A stretch of 48,030 nucleotides of DNA. It comes from Rickettsiales bacterium (lineage in GTDB: Bacteria > Pseudomonadota > Alphaproteobacteria > Rickettsiales > UBA1997). Of the stretch, positions 1 through 8,901 are shown one piece after another. The notes below the pieces were generated by a model that worked only from the letters and a program-made list of their open reading frames with translations, ran no database searches and was not told the DNA's origin. The stretch is taken from positions 1 through 48,030 of the forward strand of contig SYAR01000002.1 of the NCBI GenBank assembly GCA_005787525.1, read 5' to 3'. Each line of letters begins with the position of its first letter. Positions within the stretch are counted from its first letter, which is position 1. The position numbers and the translations under genes are program-made.

Positions 1-118
1 CGGACATCCTCGGATCAAAGCTTATTGGCAGCTCCCCGAGGCTTATCGCAGCCTGTCACGTCCTTCATCGGCTCTTTATGCCAAGGCATCCATCAAATGC
101 CCTTATTTTGCTTATTTT
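1..118 (-). rRNA. rrl: 23S ribosomal RNA, 5' end only (gene runs off the left edge)
   Basis: Read on the minus strand, this is the conserved 5' end of bacterial 23S rRNA: GGGCATTTGATGGATGCC, then GCCGATGAAGGACGTG and CTGCGATAAGCC, in the expected order and spacing. The mature 5' end is estimated at about 118 and could be off by roughly 10 bases. Only the first ~118 bases are in the window. No 16S rRNA, tRNA-Ile or tRNA-Ala lies in the 430 bases upstream, where a standard rrn operon would have them. The next gene upstream is protein coding and has an independent promoter between it and the rRNA. Confidence 0.96.
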
Positions 119-550
119 CCAAATCTATGTGCAGAAATAAATCTACACAATAACATTAGTTTTTGAGTTTAAGATATTAAGCTATCTTGAGATTTTGAAT
201 TTATTTGCATTTTCAAATTTTACTTTGAAATATGCGGTATTCTCTAACTATCAAATATTCACGATGTCAAGTTTTGCGTCTTTCTAAAAAGATTCGCTAA
301 CTTCCTAACTAAACTTTTTTGTTTGAAAAATCAAAACAAAATAAAATTTAGAAGGGCAATAATTATGCTGGCAATTTTTTATATGTCAAGCACTTAAATG
401 ATTTTTTATTTAAATGATTTATAAAATTTATCTGGAGCTATATTTTTAAGGCTTTGATCCCAAAAAATTATTTTTAAAATCCTTAATAAATTAAACAAAT
501 TTATAAAAAATTTTGAAGAATTTTGTGATTAATTTTCTGATTTCTAATTA
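119..550. other. Intergenic leader between 23S rRNA and the upstream protein gene
   Basis: This 432-base AT-rich stretch holds the 23S promoter (362-389) and a leader of about 237 bases. No tRNA cloverleaf, no 16S 3' end and no credible ORF is visible on either strand. The bases next to the 23S 5' end probably form half of the RNase III processing stem, but the partner lies outside the window. Confidence 0.6.
362..389 (-). promoter_or_regulatory. Sigma70-type promoter of the 23S rRNA gene
   Basis: On the minus strand there is a perfect -35 box TTGACA (384-389), a 16-base spacer, and a -10 box CATAAT (362-367; five of six bases match TATAAT). Transcription would start near 355, giving a leader of about 237 bases before the mature 23S 5' end. 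It is one of the two strongest promoter matches in the window, as expected for a stable RNA gene. Confidence 0.7.
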
Positions 551-1900
551 TTATTTATTTTCTTTATTATGATCATCAAAATAATTAACTTCGCATGCCT
601 CTACCGCTAGATAATCTCGGCATCTCTCATGGTTTGAACAAGTTATTATATCAATATTTTTATCATTAAAACAATGCGATTTTAAAAGATTTTTATCTTC
701 ACTACTAAGCTTGGAAACCTCTTCTATCAAACCTGTAGCTTGTTCTTTATTTATGTTTATCTCGTGATTATTTTTGTTAAAATCATCGAAAGAATAAATT
801 TTATCTCCAGCAGAAAAACCTTCTGATCCATATCCTTCAAGTGTTTTCATTGTGCATTTTATTTTTTTACTACACTCATTTTTTGTAAAGTCACGCTCAA
901 TCGCTTGTAAATTTTCACCAATTTTACATAAATTTAAATTTTGCGTTGGACGCATTTCTTTGTTGGGAAGCTTTGATATTGAATACAAAGTTTTGGGTTG
1001 ATATTTTTCAGAAAATATCATTACCTCGACAACGCCTTTAAAATTTTTAGGATCTGAATAATAAAATATATTCTCTCTTTGCTCATTAGTTTTATAGAGC
1101 CTATGAAATGCCAATAATTTATCGGCATATTGGCATTTGCTTGTAATTTTGGACTCTTTTTCTAAATCGCCATTTAATACTATTAGCTCATTAGCTAGGC
1201 CATTTTTAACTACTAAAAAAATCTTGTTTTTATTTTTAGTATAGACCAAATATTCTCCGTCTTTAACCCTCATAAAAACCTTGTCTCTCGCCCTTCCCTC
1301 ACCTTCAAAAAACTGTTCAGCGATAACTTTTTGATTAAAAATACTTAGCGTTGTATAGTGAAAATATGGTTCTTGAAAAAATTTATCACTGCGAAAACAC
1401 TCTCCCGCCGTTGCTCGATCGCAATTATCTTTTAACTCAGCTTCTATTAAATATTCGCCACCTACTTCTTGAAAATTATTTAGTTCGCCTTTTTTGTATT
1501 TTTCCAAAGATTCATCAATTTCAATCTTTTCTATCGGCTTTATTGCCAATACCTCTTCCGGCTTTTTTACTTCATCGTTTTTTATTACGTAAACTTTTTT
1601 TATAATTCTTTTGCGTATAATTTTATGAATTTTTTTCTTTTTCTTTCTAGATTTTTTTACTAATTTTTTAGTGGATTTTTTTGGACTTTTAATTTGTACC
1701 TTAACCTTTTTATCATTAATTATAGAGTCAGTTTTCGGCAACGAAACTTCTTCGATTTTTATATTTTTTTCTGCCGGAATTATAGAATTAACGGCTTGCT
1801 TTAAATCATCTTGAGCCCTCACCGCACATGAAACAAAAAACACAAAAAGTGTTAAGGTGAAAAATTTAAAATTCTTTTTAATAATTGGCGAGAATGGCAT
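551..1900 (-). CDS. Exported Lys- and Cys-rich protein of unknown function
   Basis: The 449-residue product starts with a basic n-region and a hydrophobic core (about residues 10-28) ending in VSCAVRAQ, a Sec signal peptide. Cleavage could be by signal peptidase I after VRA, or the Cys could be a lipobox Cys (FVSC), so lipidation is possible but not certain. Residues about 66-105 are extremely lysine/arginine rich. The rest carries about a dozen cysteines, several closely spaced near the C terminus (ITCSNHERC and DYLAVEAC), suggesting disulfides in the periplasm. The start at 1900 overlaps the end of panE by 23 bases, so the two are probably translated from one message. I do not recognise the family. 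Confidence 0.75.
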   Translation of the reverse strand: MPFSPIIKKNFKFFTLTLFVFFVSCAVRAQDDLKQAVNSIIPAEKNIKIEEVSLPKTDSIINDKKVKVQIKSPKKSTKKLVKKSRKKKKKIHKIIRKRIIKKVYVIKNDEVKKPEEVLAIKPIEKIEIDESLEKYKKGELNNFQEVGGEYLIEAELKDNCDRATAGECFRSDKFFQEPYFHYTTLSIFNQKVIAEQFFEGEGRARDKVFMRVKDGEYLVYTKNKNKIFLVVKNGLANELIVLNGDLEKESKITSKCQYADKLLAFHRLYKTNEQRENIFYYSDPKNFKGVVEVMIFSEKYQPKTLYSISKLPNKEMRPTQNLNLCKIGENLQAIERDFTKNECSKKIKCTMKTLEGYGSEGFSAGDKIYSFDDFNKNNHEININKEQATGLIEEVSKLSSEDKNLLKSHCFNDKNIDIITCSNHERCRDYLAVEACEVNYFDDHNKENK

Positions 1901-2783
1901 AGATCGTTGATAAATAAGGGATTAAAATTGATTTAGATTGAGCGAATTTTATGGCATTACCGAGAATTGCCTCGACTTCCATTTGTCTTCCAGCCTCAAA
2001 ATCCAATAACATACTAGTCTTATAAGGATTCATTTTTTGAGTGGCAACAATATTTTTTTCAATAACATCGGCGGGCAATTCACAATTATCGGCCTTGGCT
2101 AATTCACAAATTTCTTTCATAATATTTTTGACTAAATTCATAGCCAAATCATTATTTAAAATTTCTAAAGTATTTTTGCCATGAAGTATGACCGAAAGGG
2201 GATTAAATGGGCCATTCCACACTAATTTTTTCCATCTTTCAAGTAAAATGTTATCACTTACCTCCGCTTCAACTCCCGATCTTTGCCATAAATTTGCTAA
2301 AAAACGTACCGCATCCGAAGCTTTGTCGTCGTAAGTTCCAATTGTAATTTTACCATATTCTTGATGATGAACGACTCCGATAGATTTGCGACTTGAAGCA
2401 ATGAAAGCAATGGCACTAATTAATTCATTATTTGGAAAAGATTGGGCAATATTTTTTTCAATATGAATGCCATTTTGGACTAAAATAATTTTGATTTTTG
2501 GTTGCAAAATATTTTTTAAGAGTCCACAAATATCAATACTTGGTAAAGCTTTCGTTGCTACTAAAATATAGTCAAATTCATCCTCAGCTTCATCAAGATT
2601 TTTTAAAACCTTGTATGGCGTAAAATGAAAATCACCCATATAGCTTTCAATTTTTATACCATTTTTTTTAATAAAATCATAATCCGAACGACACCAAATA
2701 CTCACTTCGGCTCCAGCATTGGCAAGCTTTGCACCATAAAAACTTCCAACCGCACCGGCACCTATTACTAAAATTTTTGTCAT
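1878..2783 (-). CDS. panE: 2-dehydropantoate 2-reductase (ketopantoate reductase)
   Basis: The 301-residue protein opens with the Rossmann NADP-binding motif GAGAVGSFYGAKLANAG, followed by the family's VATKA strand segment and VQNGI, which matches the ketopantoate reductase QNG motif. The C-terminal helical domain contains KLVWNGPFNPLSVI, equivalent to the KLxxNxxxNxL active-site region. Length fits the family (about 300). The reaction is NADPH reduction of ketopantoate to pantoate in coenzyme A synthesis. Other ketopantoate reductase-like oxidoreductases share this fold, so the exact substrate is inferred. It is the first gene of a short minus-strand unit with the exported protein downstream. 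Confidence 0.85.
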   Translation of the reverse strand: MTKILVIGAGAVGSFYGAKLANAGAEVSIWCRSDYDFIKKNGIKIESYMGDFHFTPYKVLKNLDEAEDEFDYILVATKALPSIDICGLLKNILQPKIKIILVQNGIHIEKNIAQSFPNNELISAIAFIASSRKSIGVVHHQEYGKITIGTYDDKASDAVRFLANLWQRSGVEAEVSDNILLERWKKLVWNGPFNPLSVILHGKNTLEILNNDLAMNLVKNIMKEICELAKADNCELPADVIEKNIVATQKMNPYKTSMLLDFEAGRQMEVEAILGNAIKFAQSKSILIPYLSTIYAILANY

Positions 2784-3351
2784 AATTTTATTGCAAAATT
2801 TTTAAATGTTAATTTTCAAAAACCATTAAAAGAATAAAAATTTTACAAAATCAAGTAAATAAATTTAAATAATACTATTTTTAACTAATTTTATTAAACA
2901 AATTAAACCAAAATTTGCACAAATAATTTATTTTAACTTAAAACAACATTAAAATTTTATAATTTTATAAATAATAATTTTCCTTTGAAAAAATATTTTT
3001 TATTGGTTTTTTATATAATTTTTTAAAAAGGTTTTATTTTGCGACAATTTTTTTATTTTTAAAAAAAATTATATTAATTTCTTGTTTATAAAAAAATATT
3101 ACGATTTTATAAGGATGTTATTTCTATTAAAAATACAACTAAGTGCCTTTCCTATAAAAAATGTTAAATTAAGCAAAATATTTTATAATAAAATTGCCAA
3201 GAATGCTTGAAAAATGGGCTTGGGATTGATTTGTAGTTTAATAATTTTTATCTCTAAAGCAATTAATTATGTTGGTTGTTATAAAAATAGAATGCTGTGT
3301 TTAATAAAGTTTTTTGCTTTATTATAAAATATAAAAATTAATCAAAATATT
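2784..3351. other. Long AT-rich intergenic region
   Basis: About 570 bases, almost pure A/T with many homopolymer runs. It lies between the start of panE (minus) and a small plus-strand ORF, so it should carry divergent promoters, but AT-richness prevents a reliable choice. A small hairpin, AATAAAG paired with CTTTATT, lies near 3304-3326. I saw no DnaA boxes, no tRNA and no conserved-looking ORF longer than a few codons. Confidence 0.5.
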
Positions 3352-3522
3352 ATGTCTTTTTTTAAAAGTTTTAAAGATTTTATCAAAGATTTTATGGGTT
3401 TTATTCGTAAAGAATTTCTCACCAAGCCCAAAAAAAACAAAACAATTTCTTCGATTTACTTAGAAGATGAGGAAAATTTTAAACCAAGAAGTGAAGCTCT
3501 TCCTTTTTTTAAAAAAAAATAA
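3352..3522 (+). CDS. Small basic protein, 56 residues, function unknown
   Basis: An ATG-initiated ORF of 56 codons stands alone on the plus strand in an otherwise empty gap. It begins with an amphipathic Phe/Lys-rich stretch (MSFFKSFKDFIKDF), then a hydrophilic part with a DEEN acidic patch, and ends in FFKKK. Its use of GAA, AAA, GAT and of Ser, Glu and Pro codons looks more like a coding sequence than the pure A/T flanks. No clear Shine-Dalgarno is present, no homologue is recognised, and it is short enough to be chance. It is convergent with recF. Confidence 0.4.
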   Translation: MSFFKSFKDFIKDFMGFIRKEFLTKPKKNKTISSIYLEDEENFKPRSEALPFFKKK

Positions 3523-3621
3523 TTGATGTTATACCATTTCCAACAAAAAAAGTATCAACTTAACTGGGTGATGGGATTCTCAATAATCGACGTTAATGCA
3601 AAATCAACAAAAACGACATTG

Positions 3622-4734
3622 TTAATTTTTAAATTCAAATATCTCAAAATTATCAATTTTTTCTAAAGGAATCAATTCTTGCGAAGTGGCGCTAAAAAAA
3701 CTTTGTAAATTGGTCTGAGAAATTTCATCAAAAAGATGGATTTTTCTTTGATTATCAAGGTGCGAAACCACTTCGTCAAAAATTAAAATTGTTGGTTGAT
3801 TTTTATAAGTCGCGGAAATTTTTGCACGCGCCAAGCTAACCGAAATCATGATAGCTTTTTGCTCTCCCGTTGATGATTTGGTGGCTGAAACATTTTTATC
3901 GCAAAAAATAGCATCAAAATCTGCTCGATGAATTCCGAATTCCGTTTTGAAATTTTCTAAATCATTTTGACGATTAAATTTTAATTTTTCACGATAAAAA
4001 TCCTCCAAAGACAATGATGATTTTTTGGAAATATTGCTTTCAACTTCACCCTTAACTTCTAAAAAAGTTTTGGGAAAATTTGAAGAAAATGATGCAATAG
4101 CTTTATTAAAAAATTCAATAGCCTCAATGCGAGCGAAGGCAATCGCAATGCCGATTTCGGCGATATTATTTTCAACAATATCAAGCCATTTTTCCGCTTG
4201 ATTTTGATTGCGATATTTTTGCAAAATTAACAATCTTTCTTTGAGTAATTTTTGATAATCATTGAGACGATTTTGATGAGTTAAATCGATATCGCAAACG
4301 ATTTTGTCTAGATATTCACGTCTTTGCGATTTACCCAAAATAAATAATTGTTCAATTTGCGGTGTTAAAATTATAAAATTGATTAAATAATTTTTTAAAT
4401 CAGCTTGACGCTTAGATCCACTGGGTTCACCATTAAATTCATAAGTTTTTTTCTTAGAATTTTTATCAAACTTTACGGCAATTTTTTCTAAAAAATTATG
4501 ATTTTTTAATTCGCCGTAAATCGAAAAATTTAAGGCGTCACTTTTTAACATCTCATCATATTCATCGCCACGTAAACTAGGGCTTCGACCCAATAAAGAC
4601 AAAGCTTCTAAGCTGTTAGTTTTACCAACTCCATTGGCTCCACAAAACAAAATTTGATTAGAGTTAAATTCAAATTTTTTAGTAGAAAAATTACGAAAAT
4701 TATTGAGAACTAATTTTGAAATTGCGGTTTGCAT
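3622..4734 (-). CDS. recF: DNA replication and repair protein RecF
   Basis: The 370-residue product has the SMC/ABC-type ATPase layout of RecF. It contains N-terminal LVLNNFRNF, Walker A GANGVGKT (about residues 33-40), a central coiled part, the signature SSTGEQKA, and Walker B TILIFDEVVSHLD near the C terminus. RecF loads RecA at gapped DNA together with RecO and RecR. It lies 17 bases downstream of dnaN, the usual dnaN-recF pairing and probably one transcript. dnaA and gyrB, which often flank this pair, are absent here. Confidence 0.96.
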   Translation of the reverse strand: MQTAISKLVLNNFRNFSTKKFEFNSNQILFCGANGVGKTNSLEALSLLGRSPSLRGDEYDEMLKSDALNFSIYGELKNHNFLEKIAVKFDKNSKKKTYEFNGEPSGSKRQADLKNYLINFIILTPQIEQLFILGKSQRREYLDKIVCDIDLTHQNRLNDYQKLLKERLLILQKYRNQNQAEKWLDIVENNIAEIGIAIAFARIEAIEFFNKAIASFSSNFPKTFLEVKGEVESNISKKSSLSLEDFYREKLKFNRQNDLENFKTEFGIHRADFDAIFCDKNVSATKSSTGEQKAIMISVSLARAKISATYKNQPTILIFDEVVSHLDNQRKIHLFDEISQTNLQSFFSATSQELIPLEKIDNFEIFEFKN

Positions 4735-4751
4735 TTATCTTAAAATCACAA

Positions 4752-5852
4752 TCAAACTCTAACGGGCATAATTACATAAACTGAATTCATATCTTGAGCC
4801 TCTATCAAAGCTGGCGACATGCCATCGCGGAAACGAATAATCAATTCCTCTTTATCAATTTGAGCGATAATATCGAGCAAATAGCGCGAATTAAATCCAG
4901 TTTCAATTCTTTCGCCCGAGTAATTAACGTCAAGCTCTTCAAAAGCTAAAGAATTTTCATCACTTCCAACTTGTAGCGACATTTTACCATTTTCAACAGT
5001 TACTTTTACCGAGCGATGTTTGTCGCTGGCAACCGTTGATACGCGATCAACGCAATCAAAAAATATTTTACGATTTACCAATGCAAGATGCGAATTATTT
5101 TTTGGCAAAACTTTATCATAATCGGGAAATTCGCCATCGATTAACTTAGAAACAATGGTTGATTTATCAGCTATGATTTTAATTTTAACACGTGAAACAG
5201 CTATTTTAATTTTTTTAGTACCTTCGATAATGCGACGAATTTCATTCACCGATTTGCGTGGAATAATTATTCCGAAAGGCTTAGTTAAATCAGAATCTAG
5301 GAATGATAAAGCCAAACGATGTCCGTCAGTGGCAACGGTTCTGATTTCAATTTTCTCATCTTTTTGGAAGGCTTGAAAGAACAATCCGTTTAGATAATAT
5401 CGAGTTTCATCATTGGAGATTGCGAATCGAGTTTTATCAATCATGCGAGCAATTTTGATTCCATCAACTTCAACTTCTTCACCCATTTCGCCTTCGGATA
5501 AAGCTGGGAATTCGCTGGCATCAATACATGGCAAATTATATTTTGATTTTCCCGATTTAATTTGCAGACTTAAGGAATTTTCTAATTTTATTAAAATCGC
5601 TCCTTCGGGAATTTTACGAATAACATCAAAAAACATTTGTGCTGGAACTGTAGTTTGTCCAGAATCCTTCATGTCGCAATCAAAAGTTGAGGTGATTAAA
5701 ATATCCATGTCGGTCGCTGATAAGGTAACTTTATCGTCGCTCACGGCAATTTTTATATTTTGTAAAACTGGTATGGTGTTTTTCTTTTCAACGGCACCGT
5801 TAGTGTCGGCAATCGCTTTTAATAAAACTGATTTTTGTACTTCAAACTGCAT
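4752..5852 (-). CDS. dnaN: DNA polymerase III beta sliding clamp
   Basis: This 366-residue protein has the three-domain beta clamp pattern, starting MQFEVQKSVLLKAI and ending with the typical YVIMPVRV tail. Internal motifs such as VATDGHRLALS and FPDYDKVLP (spacing as in DnaN) support the call. It forms the dimeric ring that tethers polymerase III to DNA. The start at 5852 is the only ATG that leaves domain I intact. It is followed after 17 bases by recF and preceded by the end of ftsH, 97 bases upstream. Confidence 0.97.
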   Translation of the reverse strand: MQFEVQKSVLLKAIADTNGAVEKKNTIPVLQNIKIAVSDDKVTLSATDMDILITSTFDCDMKDSGQTTVPAQMFFDVIRKIPEGAILIKLENSLSLQIKSGKSKYNLPCIDASEFPALSEGEMGEEVEVDGIKIARMIDKTRFAISNDETRYYLNGLFFQAFQKDEKIEIRTVATDGHRLALSFLDSDLTKPFGIIIPRKSVNEIRRIIEGTKKIKIAVSRVKIKIIADKSTIVSKLIDGEFPDYDKVLPKNNSHLALVNRKIFFDCVDRVSTVASDKHRSVKVTVENGKMSLQVGSDENSLAFEELDVNYSGERIETGFNSRYLLDIIAQIDKEELIIRFRDGMSPALIEAQDMNSVYVIMPVRV

Positions 5853-5949
5853 ATTTTTAAAATTTTTATTTGTTAGTTTTATGTTAAATTTAATTTTAAT
5901 TCTTAATTTTTTTAATTCAAAGATTTATGTAATAAAATTTTGAAAATCA

Positions 5950-7821
5950 TTATGCCTCACTTACATTCGGAATAAAATGTGATGCGCTATTTTGTTTTTG
6001 GTCATAATCATTTCCCGAATTTGTATAATTTTTACGAATCTCTTTGCCCGCCAATAAATCCTTAATTTCATCGCCACTTAAAGTTTCATATTCCAATAAA
6101 CATTTTGCTAATTTTTCAAGATCATTTTTTTTGTCATTCAAAATTTTTTTGGCTTTTTTATAGGCTTCATCGACAATTCTTTTAATTTCGGAATCAATTA
6201 ATTTTCCAGTTTCTTCGGAATAAGCTTTCGAAGAACCATATGGTTTTATCGACTCATCTTCACTAAAATCAACCGTTCCAACCTTGTCGCTCAAGCCCCA
6301 TTTTACCACCATGCTTCGCGCCATATTAGTAGCCTGCTCAATGTCTGACATCGCTCCCGTAGTAACTTTATCATATCCAAAAATTAGTTCTTCAGCCGCG
6401 CGACCACCCATGGCAACGACTAAATCATCGTGAAGTTTGGCACGAGTAATTGAAAAGCGATCAGTTTCAGGTAAGCGCATTACCAAACCTAGAGCTCTTC
6501 CCCTTGGAATGATTGTGGCTTTGTGAATTGGATCAGAGTTTTCGCAATTTATAGCGGTAATGGCGTGCCCAGATTCATGATAAGCCGTAAGTTCTTTTTC
6601 AGATTTTTGCATCACCATCGATTTTCTTTCGCTTCCCATCATGATTTTATCTTTTGCATCTTCTAAATTTTTCATGGTAACCATTTTTTGATTACATCGA
6701 GCCGCCATCAAAGCCCCCTCATTTACCAAATTAGCTAAATCAGCTCCAGCAAAACCCGGCGTGCCTCGAGCGATAACCTTAGCATCGACATCGGAAGCCA
6801 TTTGAATTTTTCTCAAATGCACCGCAAGAATTTGTTCGCGCCCTAAAATATCAGGATTTGGCACTGTAATTTGGCGATCAAATCTACCGGGACGAAGCAA
6901 TGCTCGATCAAGAACGTCGGGACGATTAGTCGCCGCAATAATAACGACGCCTTCATTTTCCGAAAAACCATCCATCTCAACTAACATTTGATTTAAAGTT
7001 TGTTCACGCTCATCATTTCCTCCGCCTACTCCAGAGCCTCTGTGACGCCCAACCGCATCAATTTCATCGATAAAAACTATACAAGGTGCCGATTTTTTTG
7101 CTTGCTCAAACATATCGCGAACCCTACTGGCACCAACTCCGACAAACATCTCGACGAAATCAGATCCAGAAATTGAAAAAAATGGCACCCCTGCCTCGCC
7201 AGCAATAGCGCGGGCTAAAAGCGTTTTACCAGTTCCCGGAGAGCCAATTAATAAACATCCTCGTGGAATTTTAGCACCGACATCGGTATATTTTTTGGAA
7301 TTTTTTAAAAAATCAACTATTTCAGTGAGCTCTTGTTTAGCCTCGTCAATGCCGGCGACATCAGCAAAAGTTGCTTTATTTTTATTTTCTTGAAGAAGTT
7401 TAGCGCGCGATTTTCCAAAACCGAAAGCACCACCCGCACCTTTGCCCGCAGCCCCTTTGGCGAAATATAACCACAATCCAATCATAATTAAAAATGGCAA
7501 CCAACCTAAAAATCCCGCAACAATTTTTTCAGATTTACTGACTAATGGCAAAGAATTAATGGCCACATTTTTTTCTTGAAGTTTATCGACTAGATTTGGA
7601 TATTGCGGAAGGTGCGTATAAAAACGATTGCCATCTTTTTGAATTCCCTCTAAATCATTGCCCTTGATATCGACCTGAACGACTTCGCCATCATTAACTT
7701 TTTTCATGAAATCACTAAAAGCTACCTTATTGCCGTTGAGCCCATCGGCACCAACAATAAAATTTGAAAAAGCGATCATGACCAAAAAAATCACCACCCA
7801 ACTTAAGAAACTTTTGCCCAT
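5950..7821 (-). CDS. ftsH: ATP-dependent zinc metalloprotease FtsH
   Basis: The 623 residues give the full FtsH layout. There is an N-terminal membrane segment (about 5-24), a periplasmic domain, and a second membrane segment (about 102-121). The AAA module has Walker A GSPGTGKT (193-200), Walker [12 protein letters not shown] and the second region of homology ATNRPDVLD. The zinc site is HESGH (415-419). The usual motif is HEAGH; Ser for Ala leaves the HExxH ligands intact. FtsH degrades membrane and short-lived cytosolic proteins at the inner membrane. A promoter lies just upstream (7861-7889), so it is probably transcribed independently of the pseudopilin gene before it. Confidence 0.98.
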   Translation of the reverse strand: MGKSFLSWVVIFLVMIAFSNFIVGADGLNGNKVAFSDFMKKVNDGEVVQVDIKGNDLEGIQKDGNRFYTHLPQYPNLVDKLQEKNVAINSLPLVSKSEKIVAGFLGWLPFLIMIGLWLYFAKGAAGKGAGGAFGFGKSRAKLLQENKNKATFADVAGIDEAKQELTEIVDFLKNSKKYTDVGAKIPRGCLLIGSPGTGKTLLARAIAGEAGVPFFSISGSDFVEMFVGVGASRVRDMFEQAKKSAPCIVFIDEIDAVGRHRGSGVGGGNDEREQTLNQMLVEMDGFSENEGVVIIAATNRPDVLDRALLRPGRFDRQITVPNPDILGREQILAVHLRKIQMASDVDAKVIARGTPGFAGADLANLVNEGALMAARCNQKMVTMKNLEDAKDKIMMGSERKSMVMQKSEKELTAYHESGHAITAINCENSDPIHKATIIPRGRALGLVMRLPETDRFSITRAKLHDDLVVAMGGRAAEELIFGYDKVTTGAMSDIEQATNMARSMVVKWGLSDKVGTVDFSEDESIKPYGSSKAYSEETGKLIDSEIKRIVDEAYKKAKKILNDKKNDLEKLAKCLLEYETLSGDEIKDLLAGKEIRKNYTNSGNDYDQKQNSASHFIPNVSEA

Positions 7822-7860
7822 AATTTATTTGAAAAAAATTTAGTTATAATTCAAGAAATA

Positions 7861-7889
7861 ATTTTAACTCTTTTGCAAAAAAACTTCAA
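7861..7889 (-). promoter_or_regulatory. Candidate promoter of ftsH
   Basis: On the minus strand TTGAAG (7884-7889) is followed by exactly 17 bases and TAAAAT (7861-7866), four and five matches to the sigma70 consensus. It sits between the stop of the upstream gene and the ftsH start about 40 bases downstream. No heat-shock (sigma32) promoter was recognised. Confidence 0.45.
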
Positions 7890-7897
7890 GAGACAAA

Positions 7898-8896
7898 TTA
7901 GCGTTCTAATTTTATAGAATATTTTTTAGCCAAATAATTTTCGATATCAAGCTTGTGTTCGTTTTTTAATTTTCCGTAAACCATGATGAATTCAGATAAA
8001 TCAAAATCGGAGTTAACATTTTGATCGGGATCGGTCCCACCGCGTCCAATTTTAATTGGAGAAAAGTTAATTTCTCCAAGATTTTCAGGGGTCGACGCCA
8101 CCAATTTACCATTTTGATATAAGCCAATTGATTGATTAAAAATTCTTTCAAAAGTTAAAATATAAGATACATCTTTTTTGATTTGAAAAGAAGTGTTAGT
8201 GGTTGATTTTGCTAGTTCTTTATTATTATTTTGAATAAATAAATTGGGATAACCCAAAATACTTACTCTGGCGGAAATTAATGGTTTACATTCATTGACA
8301 GCCAGCGAATCATCATAAGTTACCGCCCCCGAATTCTTCAAACAAATTCTGTCAAAAATAACCGCATTATTTTCAAAATTTTTAAATCTTAGCACTGTAA
8401 ATATGGTAATATCCTCTTTAGAAAATTTAAAACTTGGATCAATCACTAAAAATTTTGCTGAAGAATTAGTATTTTTAAAATTAAGCGTTGGCAAGCCTCC
8501 AATTCCTTTTGCAACATAGATTGGACCGCTACGATCAAAAATATTACTTGGATCATAGTTAAATTTTTCTTTATTGGAATTTTGCGCACCATAAGCATTG
8601 ATTTTAGTAATTTGTTGGGCATTGTGATCAATCCAAACCGAAATTGCTTTACCATCATAAGATTCGCTATTTTCTAGGCTGTTTTCTGAAGCAGTTTCAA
8701 ACCAAAAACCTAAATTTTGGATCCGCGAAATAATTGAATTTTGCATTAAAGTGCGAACGCTTGATAATTTAGTTTCATTGTAAATATTAAAACCTTGGTA
8801 AGTACCAGCAAATAAAATTCCAATTATCAAAATTAACAACGACATTTCTATCATTGAATAAGCTTTATGAAAAATTTTTTTCTTTAATTTTTTCAT
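7898..8896 (-). CDS. Prepilin-like protein with a LamG/concanavalin-like domain
   Basis: The N terminus is a class III (prepilin) signal: a basic leader, then A|YSMIEMSLLILIIGILFAG with the conserved Glu at +5 of the mature protein and a long hydrophobic helix. Ala replaces the usual Gly before the cleavage site. After the helix (about residues 16-40) comes a roughly 280-residue beta-rich part. It has the pattern of a LamG/laminin-G-like jelly roll: FSKEDITIFTVLRFKN, SYILTFERI, IGLYQNGKLVAST and INFSPIKIGRGG. In family terms it is a minor pilin or pseudopilin with a carbohydrate- or ligand-binding head; the ligand is unknown. The porin gene ends 5 bases upstream. Confidence 0.8.
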   Translation of the reverse strand: MKKLKKKIFHKAYSMIEMSLLILIIGILFAGTYQGFNIYNETKLSSVRTLMQNSIISRIQNLGFWFETASENSLENSESYDGKAISVWIDHNAQQITKINAYGAQNSNKEKFNYDPSNIFDRSGPIYVAKGIGGLPTLNFKNTNSSAKFLVIDPSFKFSKEDITIFTVLRFKNFENNAVIFDRICLKNSGAVTYDDSLAVNECKPLISARVSILGYPNLFIQNNNKELAKSTTNTSFQIKKDVSYILTFERIFNQSIGLYQNGKLVASTPENLGEINFSPIKIGRGGTDPDQNVNSDFDLSEFIMVYGKLKNEHKLDIENYLAKKYSIKLER

Positions 8897-8901
8897 TATT
8901 T

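Noticed and set aside
1351-1605. 84-codon plus-strand ORF inside the exported protein gene
   Set aside because: Antisense shadow with Leu/Phe-rich translation expected from the complement of Lys/Glu-rich coding DNA.
3203-3229. Eight-codon ORF with two Trp codons (MLEKWAWD), like a trp attenuator leader peptide
   Set aside because: No ribosome-binding site, no attenuator hairpins, and no tryptophan gene downstream. Chance is more likely.
2784-3351. AT-rich gap near dnaN/recF as a possible replication origin
   Set aside because: No DnaA boxes (TTATCCACA-like) or 13-mer array were seen, and dnaA is absent. In alphaproteobacteria the origin is often not beside dnaN.
5413-5943. 176-codon plus-strand ORF over dnaN
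   Set aside because: It is antisense to a conserved essential gene and follows its codon pattern; no features of its own.
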